A stretch of 64,000 nucleotides of DNA from JBGNFV01 sp049645705 (GTDB lineage Bacteria; Bacteroidota; Bacteroidia; Cytophagales; Cyclobacteriaceae), in NCBI GenBank assembly GCA_049645705.1, contig JBARUK010000098.1, positions 62,001 through 126,000 of the forward strand. Direction: 5' to 3'. Shown here piece by piece: positions 26,645-35,136 of the stretch. Below the pieces are notes generated by a model, which ran no database searches, had not been told where the DNA came from, and worked only from the letters and a program-made list of their open reading frames with translations. A program made the translations under genes and the position numbers. Within the stretch, counting starts at the first letter, position 1, and each line of letters begins with the position of its first letter.

Positions 26645-28693
26645 ATGAGTGATAAGAAAAAAGGAAATCTGATGCCTAAGAACCCTAAGAGGCCCAGCTA
26701 CCCTCTGTGGGGTCTGGTTATCCTGGCCTTTTTGGTCGTAGGGGTCTACATGGTTCAGGGTTTCAGAAATCCGACAGATATTCCGTACAGCCGTTTTGAA
26801 ACAATGGCCCGTAACGGTGAGATCGAAAGAGTAAACATCATAACCAATCAAAAATTCCTGGAAATATTCCTGACCCGCGAAGCGCGTCAGAAATATGAAA
26901 AAGAAATAGGTGTAGAAAGCCCCCTTGGTAGCGGATTTGATGATGAAGCTCAGTTCAAAACTAATATAGCTTCAGCGGAAAATACCGAAAAAGCCATTAA
27001 GACGATCAATGAGGAACTGGATGGAGAAATAGCCTATAGTCTCAGTGAGCGTCAGAACCTGTTCTCCGATGTATTCCAGTTTGGGATACTACTGCTGGTG
27101 ATATTTGGTTTTTGGTTTCTTATGCGCCGTATGGCCAGCGGAGGCGGACCAGGTGGTCAGATATTTAATATCAGCAAGTCTAAAGCAGCACTTTTCGATG
27201 CTGAAAATAAGGTTAAGATCACATTTGATAACGTAGCCGGACTGGACGAAGCAAAAGAAGAGATAAAGGAGATAGTCGAGTTCCTTAAAAATCCCGGAAA
27301 ATTCACTAAGCTGGGTGGTAAGATACCTAAGGGTGCACTGCTTGTGGGCCCTCCGGGTACGGGTAAAACCTTACTGGCAAAAGCCGTAGCCGGTGAAGCA
27401 GGCGTTCCTTTCTTCAGCCTTTCCGGTTCTGACTTTGTAGAGATGTTTGTAGGTGTAGGTGCCGCACGTGTGCGTGACCTCTTCAAACAGGCAAAGGACA
27501 AAGCGCCGTGTATTATATTTATAGATGAGATAGATGCTATAGGCCGTAGTCGTGGTCGTGGCAGTATGCCTGGCTCTAATGATGAGCGGGAAAATACGCT
27601 GAACTCACTACTGGTAGAAATGGATGGATTCAGTACCGACAGCGGTGTGATTATCCTGGCGGCTACTAACCGTCCTGACGTACTTGATTCAGCCCTGCTT
27701 CGTCCGGGACGTTTCGACCGTCAGATCAGTATTGATAAGCCTGATATCGTAGGCCGTGAGGCTATCTTCAAGGTACACCTCGGCCCTATCAAAATATCTG
27801 AGAATGTTGACCCTAAGAAACTTGCTGCGCAGACTCCAGGTTTTGCCGGTGCTGAAATAGCCAACGTCTGCAACGAAGCGGCTCTGATAGCCGCTCGTCG
27901 TGACAAGGAAAAGGTAGACATGCAGGACTTCCAGGACGCTATAGACCGTGTCATTGGCGGACTTGAGAAGAAGAACAAAATCATCAGCCCGGAGGAGAAG
28001 AAAATCGTGGCCTACCACGAGGCAGGCCATGCTGTTGCAGGTTGGTTCCTGGAGCATGCCGACCCTTTGGTCAAGGTAAGTATCGTACCCCGCGGAGTAG
28101 CTGCCCTGGGATATGCTCAATACCTGCCTAAGGAGCAGTTCCTCCATCAGACAGAGCAGCTCTTCGATGAGATGTGCATGACTATGGGTGGCCGTGCAGC
28201 CGAAGACCTGATCTTTGGAAAGATATCTACCGGAGCACTTAGCGACCTGGAGCGGGTAACTAAACTTGCCTACAGCATAGTGAGTGTATATGGTATGAAT
28301 GACAAGATCGGTAATGTGAGCTTCTACGACAGCAAGCAGGAAGATTACAAGTTTCAGAAGCCCTATTCTGAAGCAACTGCCGAAACTATAGATAACGAAG
28401 TAAGGATCCTGGTAAAGCAGGCTTACGATGCATCCAAAGGGCTGCTATCAAAACATCAGGACGAACTGGAGATCATAGCAAAGGAATTGCTTGAAAAAGA
28501 GATCATATTTCAGAGTGACCTGGAGCGTCTGATAGGTAAGCGCCCCTTCGATAAACAGACAACTTATCAGGCTTATACAAATGGTGAGTACGTGAAAGAA
28601 GGTGCTGCGCCTGATGCGACTAAGATTGAAGATCAGGAGGACACTAAAGCTGATAAAGAGCAGGAAGAAGAAAGCCCTTCATCTGCCAAGTAA
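26645..28693 (+). CDS. ftsH: ATP-dependent zinc metalloprotease FtsH
   Basis: 682 residues. Membrane helix 1 (about 18-36) and helix 2 (about 140-158) flank a periplasmic domain. The AAA module has Walker A GPPGTGKT (235-242), Walker B IIFIDEIDAIG and a second region of homology ending RPGRFDRQ. The zinc site HEAGH is at 458-462. The enzyme degrades misassembled membrane proteins and short-lived regulators. The tail after about 640 is acidic and low-complexity (EDTKADKEQEEE). A terminator follows directly. Confidence 0.97.
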   Translation: MSDKKKGNLMPKNPKRPSYPLWGLVILAFLVVGVYMVQGFRNPTDIPYSRFETMARNGEIERVNIITNQKFLEIFLTREARQKYEKEIGVESPLGSGFDDEAQFKTNIASAENTEKAIKTINEELDGEIAYSLSERQNLFSDVFQFGILLLVIFGFWFLMRRMASGGGPGGQIFNISKSKAALFDAENKVKITFDNVAGLDEAKEEIKEIVEFLKNPGKFTKLGGKIPKGALLVGPPGTGKTLLAKAVAGEAGVPFFSLSGSDFVEMFVGVGAARVRDLFKQAKDKAPCIIFIDEIDAIGRSRGRGSMPGSNDERENTLNSLLVEMDGFSTDSGVIILAATNRPDVLDSALLRPGRFDRQISIDKPDIVGREAIFKVHLGPIKISENVDPKKLAAQTPGFAGAEIANVCNEAALIAARRDKEKVDMQDFQDAIDRVIGGLEKKNKIISPEEKKIVAYHEAGHAVAGWFLEHADPLVKVSIVPRGVAALGYAQYLPKEQFLHQTEQLFDEMCMTMGGRAAEDLIFGKISTGALSDLERVTKLAYSIVSVYGMNDKIGNVSFYDSKQEDYKFQKPYSEATAETIDNEVRILVKQAYDASKGLLSKHQDELEIIAKELLEKEIIFQSDLERLIGKRPFDKQTTYQAYTNGEYVKEGAAPDATKIEDQEDTKADKEQEEESPSSAK

Positions 28694-28715
28694 TATACCT
28701 TCTGTGAGGTTTCAG

Positions 28716-28746
28716 AAAGGACCGGACACGTTTCCGGTCCTTTTTT
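28716..28746 (+). terminator. Intrinsic terminator of ftsH
   Basis: AAAGGACCGGA (28716-28726) pairs with TTCCGGTCCTTT (28732-28743) across a short loop, followed by a run of T ending at 28746. Confidence 0.9.
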
Positions 28747-28781
28747 ATGCCCTTTAGGGCAGCTAACAGGCAAAAAGCCTT

Positions 28782-28789
28782 TACCTTTG
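28782..28789 (+). promoter_or_regulatory. -7 promoter box of the lpxH-like gene
   Basis: TACCTTTG matches TAnnTTTG and lies 38 bases before the ATG. No good -33 box at 19 bases. Confidence 0.5.
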
Positions 28790-28826
28790 GAGCTAAACCG
28801 ACTTTAAATCATACCGACAGCACCGA

Positions 28827-29606
28827 ATGCATACGGAGCATGAAAATATCCCGGAAGGGAAAAAGATTTACTTTGGCTCGGATTTTCACCTGGGAGCACC
28901 TGATAAGGTGAAAAGCCTGGAACGCGAAAAGAAGATCGTAAGGTGGCTGGACAGCATCATGCACGATGCACATGCTATTTACCTGGTAGGTGATATCTTT
29001 GACTTTTGGTTTGAATACCGCACAGTAGTGCCGAGAGGGTTTATTCGTTTTCAGGCCAAGCTCATCGAGTGTATTGACAGGGGCATAAAGGTGGTGATGT
29101 TCACAGGCAACCACGATATGTGGATGTTTGGGTATTTTACGGCTGAATTTGGCATACCGGTTCATAGAGATCCTATACTGCTGCTAGCCAATGGTAAACG
29201 TCTGCTGGTAGGCCATGGTGATGGCCTGGGACCGGGTGACAAAATGTACAAAGTCCTGAAGAAGATATTCAGGAATAAACTCTGCCAGTGGGCATTTGCC
29301 CGGTTGCACCCCAACTTCGGTATAGGTATTGCAAGCTACTGGTCTCGCCAAAGCCGACTCAGCAGCGGTAAGGAAGAGGAATACAAAGGAGATGACGAAT
29401 GGATCTATAGCTGGTGCCGGGATATGGAAACCGCTGAGCATCATGACTATTATATATTCGGCCACCGCCATTTGCCGCTCAACCTTGAGGTAGCCGAAAA
29501 CTCGCGCTACATTAACCTTGGCGAATGGGTGACACAGTTTACGTTTGCCTCTTTTGACGGTACGACTGTTTCACTTGAAAAATTTGAAGACAGCCACAAC
29601 GACTGA
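28827..29606 (+). CDS. lpxH: UDP-2,3-diacylglucosamine diphosphatase-like metallophosphoesterase
   Basis: 259 residues of calcineurin-like phosphoesterase fold. Metal-binding blocks in order: FGSDFHLG (about 18-25), LVGDIFDFWFEY (about 53-64), TGNHDMW (about 92-98), VGHGDGLGPGDK (about 130-141) and FGHRHLPL (about 212-219). The D-x-H, GD, GNHD, GH-x-H set and the FDFWFEY segment are those of LpxH, which removes UMP from UDP-diacylglucosamine in lipid A synthesis. Assignment to LpxH rather than another phosphatase rests on this pattern. Confidence 0.85.
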   Translation: MHTEHENIPEGKKIYFGSDFHLGAPDKVKSLEREKKIVRWLDSIMHDAHAIYLVGDIFDFWFEYRTVVPRGFIRFQAKLIECIDRGIKVVMFTGNHDMWMFGYFTAEFGIPVHRDPILLLANGKRLLVGHGDGLGPGDKMYKVLKKIFRNKLCQWAFARLHPNFGIGIASYWSRQSRLSSGKEEEYKGDDEWIYSWCRDMETAEHHDYYIFGHRHLPLNLEVAENSRYINLGEWVTQFTFASFDGTTVSLEKFEDSHND

Positions 29607-29813
29607 TCCATATCGCAGTATATACTCCTATACCTTATTATAAATAAATTATTTTTTAATTGAATAATTGAAAGCAATTTCCAGTAATGTTTATTCTCTG
29701 AATACCTCATTTTTTCTCTCTCACGTCAATACCCCGATTATCCAGCACGCAAAGGGTTTATCCTTCATATAGGTTAGATAGTCCGCATATAGGGCTTATT
29801 TTTACTTATACAT

Positions 29814-29820
29814 AGGAGGA
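29814..29820 (+). promoter_or_regulatory. Unusually strong Shine-Dalgarno sequence before the PAS kinase
   Basis: AGGAGGA lies 5 bases before the ATG at 29826. Most genes in this window have no such site, as is usual for Bacteroidota. The preceding leader (29607-29813) is A/T-rich and holds no other recognised element. Confidence 0.7.
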
Positions 29821-29825
29821 ATAAT

Positions 29826-32258
29826 ATGAAGGGTACAACTAACTGGAAAAAGCCTATCTCCAGCAGGGAGATTAAGGTTCAGCAAATCAGACTGTTATTA
29901 GGTCTGGGGCTCATCGTATGGGTAGTCTTTGGGCTTAGCTTGCACTATGAATATCCGGACTTTCGCGACCCGGAAGTACCCCGGTTCAGTATAATGGCCC
30001 TTATGCTGGCCGGACTGACTTTCAGCTTTGTGAAACGGGTGGATGAACACCTGCGAATCAATGTTATATACCTGATACTCTATGTACTAAGCTCCCAACT
30101 GTGTGTCCTGCTATACCTCAATGATATGAACCTGGCCCTTCTACTGGGTCTAAGCAATACAATATTGATTACAAGCCTGTTTTTAGGGTCTGAACGACAG
30201 TTGTATTACTATCTTTCCTATGTACTGATTTTATCTGGAATCACGTGTTTTTCCAGCGATATATCCTTCTCTGAAGCATCTACAAAATTTCTCTGTTTAT
30301 TCGGTGTTATCTTTCTGGTATACCACTTTCTCCGCAACCAACTGGAAAATACTAATCACCTGGAAGTGACCCGCGATCTGCTGAAAAGTCTTTTCAAAGA
30401 AAGTCACGATGCCCTCATAGTGGCAGATGTACAGTCTGGCGAGATCCTTATGTCCAATGAAAGAGCACGGCAGCTATTCGGTACGGAAGAGGAAATGGAA
30501 AGCCTGCAGGCTATGTTCGGTCCTACCTTTGCGCCGGAACATCTGACTGATGTGAAAAACGAATCGGTAAAGCGGGGCCTGCTGTCTGAAGACAGACAAC
30601 TCCTTACAAACACGGGCCATACGCTATGGAGCCACCAGGTGATCAAGGTGATCCGCATGGCAGGCAAAGAGCACTTCTACGTACGCATAACAGACATAAC
30701 GGACCGTATTCGCTCAGAGCGCCAGGCGCTTGAAAATAAGCGGAAATACAAGGTACTGATGGAGGAGGCTTCTGACGGTATTTATATCTCGAATGAGAAC
30801 GGTATCATCATAGAGGCTAACACGAAGGCCTGCGAGCTCTTTGGCATGCGCTACGAGCAACTGATAGGCCAGCGCCTGCCGAATATACTTGCACCGGAAG
30901 AGCCTACCCCGGCAGTGCTGGATCTGGACATGCTGCGCCGTAAAGGCAACCTGATGTTTGAGCGCTTCTTTATGCGCAATGACGGGACGGTGTTTGCGGC
31001 TGAAATCAGTGCAAAAGTAATCAACAATGCATTCTACCAGTTCATTATCCGCGATATTACTAACCGCAAGCGGGTAGAACAGGCACTCATAAAAAGCGAA
31101 AGTAAATTCCGTGCACTGATCGATCGTTCATTCGATATAGTGGTTATCCTGGACGAGCAGTTCAATGTGCAGTACATCAGCTCATCGGTAGAAAGAATAC
31201 TAAAGAGAAAAAGCCACAAACTTCTCAATATCAGCATACTAAAGTTCATACATGAGGATACGCAGGAGGAGCTGCAGCAGGCATTGCGTAAGCAGATAGG
31301 CAAATACGGAAACCACTGTGAGATCCGCGACATGGCGATGTGTGATGCAAACGGCGACGAGGTGTATTTCGACGGGGTGATCACAAACTACCTGCAGGAT
31401 GATGTGGTAGGGGGTATCGTGCTTAACCTGCACAATATTACGGACCGTAAGGCTACGGAGAAAAAGCTCATCAAGGCGAATTTTGAGCTGGACAGTTTCG
31501 TATACAAGGCCAGCCATGACCTGCGGGCGCCTCTTCTATCGGTTCTCGGCCTTATAAATATTGCGAATAGCAGCCCGGTAGAGGAAGTGTCTACTTACCT
31601 GGACCTGATGCGTACGAGCATTTTTAAACTGGACCAGTTTATACATGACCTGACGCAGTTCAGCCGCAGTGACAGGCAGGAGGTAAAAAAGGAGGTGATC
31701 GACTTCGAAGGCCTTATAAGTGAAGTGATCAGCAACCTGCAATTCATGAATCCATCGGACGAGATTACTTTTATCAGAAATGTATCTGTAACCCCGGGCT
31801 TCACCTCAGATCCTATGCGACTGAAGGTGATCTTTAACAACCTGATTTCTAATTGTATAAAATATCACGACGAGAAAAAGGAGAAGCCATGTATCCAGAT
31901 AGACATTAAAGCAGAGCAAAACATCTGCAAGATCAGGGTAGCAGATAATGGTATCGGTATTGAAGACACATACCTTGACAGGATATTTGAGATGTTCTAC
32001 CGGGCTACTGAACTGTCGGAGGGTTCGGGCCTTGGTCTGTACATCCTTAAAAATGCTATAGGGAAAATAGGTGGGGAGATAAGTGTTACCAGCCGGTTCG
32101 GCGAAGGCACGGAATTCTTCCTGCATATTCCAGATCTGTCGTTGCCCTATCCTGCCACGGAATCTTCCAGAAAGAAGACGGTATATAAACCAGCCATAAA
32201 AAAAGGTCCGGTGCTCCCACCGGACCTTAGGTCAAAAACTCAAAATAATTTGGACTAA
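29826..32258 (+). CDS. Membrane PAS-domain sensor histidine kinase
   Basis: 810 residues. Five to six N-terminal membrane helices (about 20-180) with short loops suggest a membrane-embedded sensor. Three PAS domains follow (about 190-305, 310-420, 430-550), two ending in ITDR-type PAC linkers. The HisKA helix has phospho-acceptor His564 in YKASHDLRAPL; the HATPase has NNLISNCIKYHDE, DNGIGIED and GSGLGLYI. The kinase core is nearly the same as in the soluble kinase at 13145. No response regulator is adjacent. The last codons contain a perfect hairpin that serves the convergent tolC operon. Confidence 0.92.
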   Translation: MKGTTNWKKPISSREIKVQQIRLLLGLGLIVWVVFGLSLHYEYPDFRDPEVPRFSIMALMLAGLTFSFVKRVDEHLRINVIYLILYVLSSQLCVLLYLNDMNLALLLGLSNTILITSLFLGSERQLYYYLSYVLILSGITCFSSDISFSEASTKFLCLFGVIFLVYHFLRNQLENTNHLEVTRDLLKSLFKESHDALIVADVQSGEILMSNERARQLFGTEEEMESLQAMFGPTFAPEHLTDVKNESVKRGLLSEDRQLLTNTGHTLWSHQVIKVIRMAGKEHFYVRITDITDRIRSERQALENKRKYKVLMEEASDGIYISNENGIIIEANTKACELFGMRYEQLIGQRLPNILAPEEPTPAVLDLDMLRRKGNLMFERFFMRNDGTVFAAEISAKVINNAFYQFIIRDITNRKRVEQALIKSESKFRALIDRSFDIVVILDEQFNVQYISSSVERILKRKSHKLLNISILKFIHEDTQEELQQALRKQIGKYGNHCEIRDMAMCDANGDEVYFDGVITNYLQDDVVGGIVLNLHNITDRKATEKKLIKANFELDSFVYKASHDLRAPLLSVLGLINIANSSPVEEVSTYLDLMRTSIFKLDQFIHDLTQFSRSDRQEVKKEVIDFEGLISEVISNLQFMNPSDEITFIRNVSVTPGFTSDPMRLKVIFNNLISNCIKYHDEKKEKPCIQIDIKAEQNICKIRVADNGIGIEDTYLDRIFEMFYRATELSEGSGLGLYILKNAIGKIGGEISVTSRFGEGTEFFLHIPDLSLPYPATESSRKKTVYKPAIKKGPVLPPDLRSKTQNNLD
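32198..32228 (-). terminator. Terminator of the ABC/HlyD/TolC operon, lying inside the kinase coding region
   Basis: AAGGTCCGGTG (32203-32213) and CACCGGACCTT (32218-32228) pair perfectly with a four-base loop; on the minus strand seven T follow (32204-32198). It lies 140 bases after the tolC stop, within the 3' end of the convergent kinase gene. Confidence 0.85.
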
Positions 32259-32368
32259 AACTATAATCCGCAACAACAACTGCAATATAGGATAATCCGC
32301 TTAAATTCAAAACCTAAGCAGAGAGTGACTCAGGCGAATATTTAATTAATAAACAGGACTCAGATGAC

Positions 32369-33802
32369 CTAATCTGTGTTTTCGCTGACCCATATGTCCG
32401 GATCACCGGTAGCAGCATAAAGTTCGGCCAGTGCTTTGCCCTGGTCGGTTTGCAATTTCAACGACTTGAGCCTGGCCTCCACCAGTTTGTTCTCTCTGCT
32501 GTTTACCAGGAACAGGCTGCTCTCACCATTTTCAAACATGATATTCTCCCCTCTTACCAATATTTCGTAGTTGGCTACAGCCTCCTGTTGCAGGTCTAAA
32601 AGCTGATTGTAGTTTATAAGATTATTATAGCCCATGGTGATACGGTTGAGCACATCGCGGCCGGTATAGGTTCTTTCAAGCAGGTTCTGGTCTATTTTTA
32701 CCCGTGCTTCAGCCAGCTTACCCCGGGATTTTCTCATAAATACGGGCCATGACACTGTGGCACCCAACTTATAATTATTAAAGAATAAGGGCTCGCCACC
32801 GCCCTCAAACTGCCTTTGAGAATTAGACAACAGGTTATACTCCAACATGGCTTCGGGCAAAAGCTGGTTACGGTACAGCCTCTTTTCCAGTTCCAGGGAG
32901 TTGCCCTTTAGCCGTATGCTTACCAGCTCAGGGTGGTTTTCCAGTGCGCTTTCCAGCAGGTCGTCCAGTATACTTTCTCTGAGATCGAAAATATCCTGCT
33001 CGCCGGGTACTGCCTCAGTACTCAGGTACACGGGCTCCCGGTCACTATTCCACAGGTTCAGGTTCAGTCGCAGTACGGCATTCAATAGCTCCACACTTGC
33101 CTGCCGTGTACTTATATTCCTTGTTTGCAGGGCTATTTTTGCTTCTACGGAATCTATGGCAGCTTTATCGCCGTTGAGCACCTGCTGTCTTACAGCCTGA
33201 AACCGGAAGTCGGCCAGTTGCTCGTTTTCCTGAAACAGGCGATACTGATAGTAGGCAAAGTACCAGTCCCAGTAATCTTTAGCCGCTCCGGACAGGGCTT
33301 TGGATATAGCCTTTTGCTGATCTGCACGTGCCATTTCGGCAAACAGGTTGGCCCGGCGTAGTGTGGTACGGCGCTCGTCAGTTACCAGTCCCTGCAGTAC
33401 GGGTATACTGACGCCAAGGGCCCACAGGCCATCTTCGGGAACGGTGTTTTCGGGGTTTAGGAATACACCGCGATTCTGCTCATAAGATACTTTGAGGTCT
33501 ACGGGTACATACAGAGGTATTTTCAGAGCGCTGTACCAGTTGTTGTAGTACTCTTTCTCTTCGTATTGTTTAAAGCGATAGTCGCTTTCGATCTTCGGGT
33601 CGAAGTTGCCTCTGGCCTGCAACAGCCGTGCTTCGGCCTGGTCGATAAGAAGATCTGCCTGGCTAATAACAGGGTGGTTTGCCAGTACCACTCCTATGTA
33701 CTCATCATAGGTAAGGATATTGAGGGTATCTGCAGGCACCTGCGCAATGGCAGGCCTGAATATGAGGCTACTCAGTATAAACCATAGGATACACCGCATC
33801 AT
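32369..33802 (-). CDS. TolC family outer membrane efflux protein
   Basis: 477 residues. A signal peptide (1-20, ending RPAIAQ) leads the characteristic repeated outer-membrane-factor domain: long coiled-coil helices (about 100-230 and 330-460) with strands between. It should form a trimeric outer-membrane channel for the exporter encoded by the two upstream genes, whose stop it overlaps by four bases (ATGA). Substrate unknown. Confidence 0.9.
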   Translation of the reverse strand: MMRCILWFILSSLIFRPAIAQVPADTLNILTYDEYIGVVLANHPVISQADLLIDQAEARLLQARGNFDPKIESDYRFKQYEEKEYYNNWYSALKIPLYVPVDLKVSYEQNRGVFLNPENTVPEDGLWALGVSIPVLQGLVTDERRTTLRRANLFAEMARADQQKAISKALSGAAKDYWDWYFAYYQYRLFQENEQLADFRFQAVRQQVLNGDKAAIDSVEAKIALQTRNISTRQASVELLNAVLRLNLNLWNSDREPVYLSTEAVPGEQDIFDLRESILDDLLESALENHPELVSIRLKGNSLELEKRLYRNQLLPEAMLEYNLLSNSQRQFEGGGEPLFFNNYKLGATVSWPVFMRKSRGKLAEARVKIDQNLLERTYTGRDVLNRITMGYNNLINYNQLLDLQQEAVANYEILVRGENIMFENGESSLFLVNSRENKLVEARLKSLKLQTDQGKALAELYAATGDPDIWVSENTD

Positions 33803-35136
33803 TTAGCCTTTTTTACTTCGTTTTTCTCTTCTACCAGATCGGGAGGGAAGCCGTTTAGCTGACGCCAGATCTCCCACCAAACAGGCACTTCACTCAGCAT
33901 GACCCAACCGTAGGCTCCACTGCCCTGTCTTAGTTGTTCAGGCCATTCCTCTTCCTTAGGTACTACCAGTATCCGGTACAGGCCGTTCATATCGTTGGCA
34001 TAGTCTATCATAGCTACCTCACCGCCAAATGTACCCACGTTGAGGCCAGGCCAGCCGCTAAAGACGAGTGCCGGCCAGCCGTCAAATTCAATACGTACAG
34101 GTGCGCCTTCATATAAGAGGGGGATATCCATAGCCTGAACGAACAGTTCGACGGCCAGGTCTGGATTTATGGGCATAATACTGGCTACGGCTTCTCCCTC
34201 TTTGATAGTTTGCCCGATACCGGCCTTCAAAGCACGCATTACGAAGCCATCCTGGGGAGCGCGTATCACATATTGCTCATTACGTATCTCCATGTTGGCA
34301 AGCTCATTTTTCAACTTGCTCACCTGCCCTTTTGTATCATACATATCAGCAATAGTGGCATTCAGATCACTAAGGGCCTTGCTTCTCTTCTCTCGAAACT
34401 CTGCGCTGAGTCGCGTAAGTTCTATATTAGCATTTAGAAATTCGTTTCGGCTGGCCAGCAGTTTGTTTTCTGCACTGATCTTTTTGGCAGTGGTCTCCTG
34501 AAGCTTCATTCTTCTGGTTTCCAGCTCGGTAAGCGATTTCAGTCCCTGCTCATACAAGTTCTCCTGACGTTCATACTGCTGTTGGGCTATGTCCAGGTTG
34601 GTTTTTTCTGCTTCCAGGTCCATACTGTCACTTATCACTTTCAGCCGGGTCTGTTCTACTTTATTCTTAGCCTGCTCCAGCTTAAAATTGAACTCGCTCT
34701 CCAGGGCCTGTATCTGATCTCTCAGGGCATCTGCTTTATCGACTTTACTGGTGACGCTGCTTTCTTTGGCATCTACCTGTTCGCCAAGCCGACCTACCAG
34801 GTTAGGATCGAAGAACTTATCTTTGATCTCGGAAATGACCATGATCGTATCTCCCTTTTGCACCTGGTCTCCTTCACGCACCATCCAGTTTTCTATACGG
34901 CCGGCTATAGCCGTCTCTACGGTCTGAGGCCTGTTTGCGGGGTTAAATGTGGTCACCTCGCCGTTGCCCCGGACGTTTTGCTGCCATGGCAGGAACATCG
35001 CCAGTATCACTACTATCATTATTCCCATAATCCACCTGGCAAGCACACGACCGGACCGTGGTGTTCCCATTATTTTCATGGAGTGCAACGGACGTTTATC
35101 CATGATCAGGTCAGATTTCTGTGATAAATTAAGCAT
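33799..35136 (-). CDS. HlyD family periplasmic adaptor (membrane fusion protein)
   Basis: About 445 residues from the ATG at 35136, which overlaps the ABC-gene stop (ATGCTTAA); the open frame reaches 35220 but that part lies within the ABC gene. A single membrane helix (about 35-53) is followed by a split biotinyl/lipoyl domain (ETAIAGRIENWMVREGDQVQ and later RAPQDGFVMRALKAGIG), with a long coiled coil (about 115-250) between and a C-terminal barrel region. It bridges the inner-membrane ABC protein to the TolC channel. Confidence 0.92.
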   Translation of the reverse strand: MLNLSQKSDLIMDKRPLHSMKIMGTPRSGRVLARWIMGIMIVVILAMFLPWQQNVRGNGEVTTFNPANRPQTVETAIAGRIENWMVREGDQVQKGDTIMVISEIKDKFFDPNLVGRLGEQVDAKESSVTSKVDKADALRDQIQALESEFNFKLEQAKNKVEQTRLKVISDSMDLEAEKTNLDIAQQQYERQENLYEQGLKSLTELETRRMKLQETTAKKISAENKLLASRNEFLNANIELTRLSAEFREKRSKALSDLNATIADMYDTKGQVSKLKNELANMEIRNEQYVIRAPQDGFVMRALKAGIGQTIKEGEAVASIMPINPDLAVELFVQAMDIPLLYEGAPVRIEFDGWPALVFSGWPGLNVGTFGGEVAMIDYANDMNGLYRILVVPKEEEWPEQLRQGSGAYGWVMLSEVPVWWEIWRQLNGFPPDLVEEKNEVKKAK

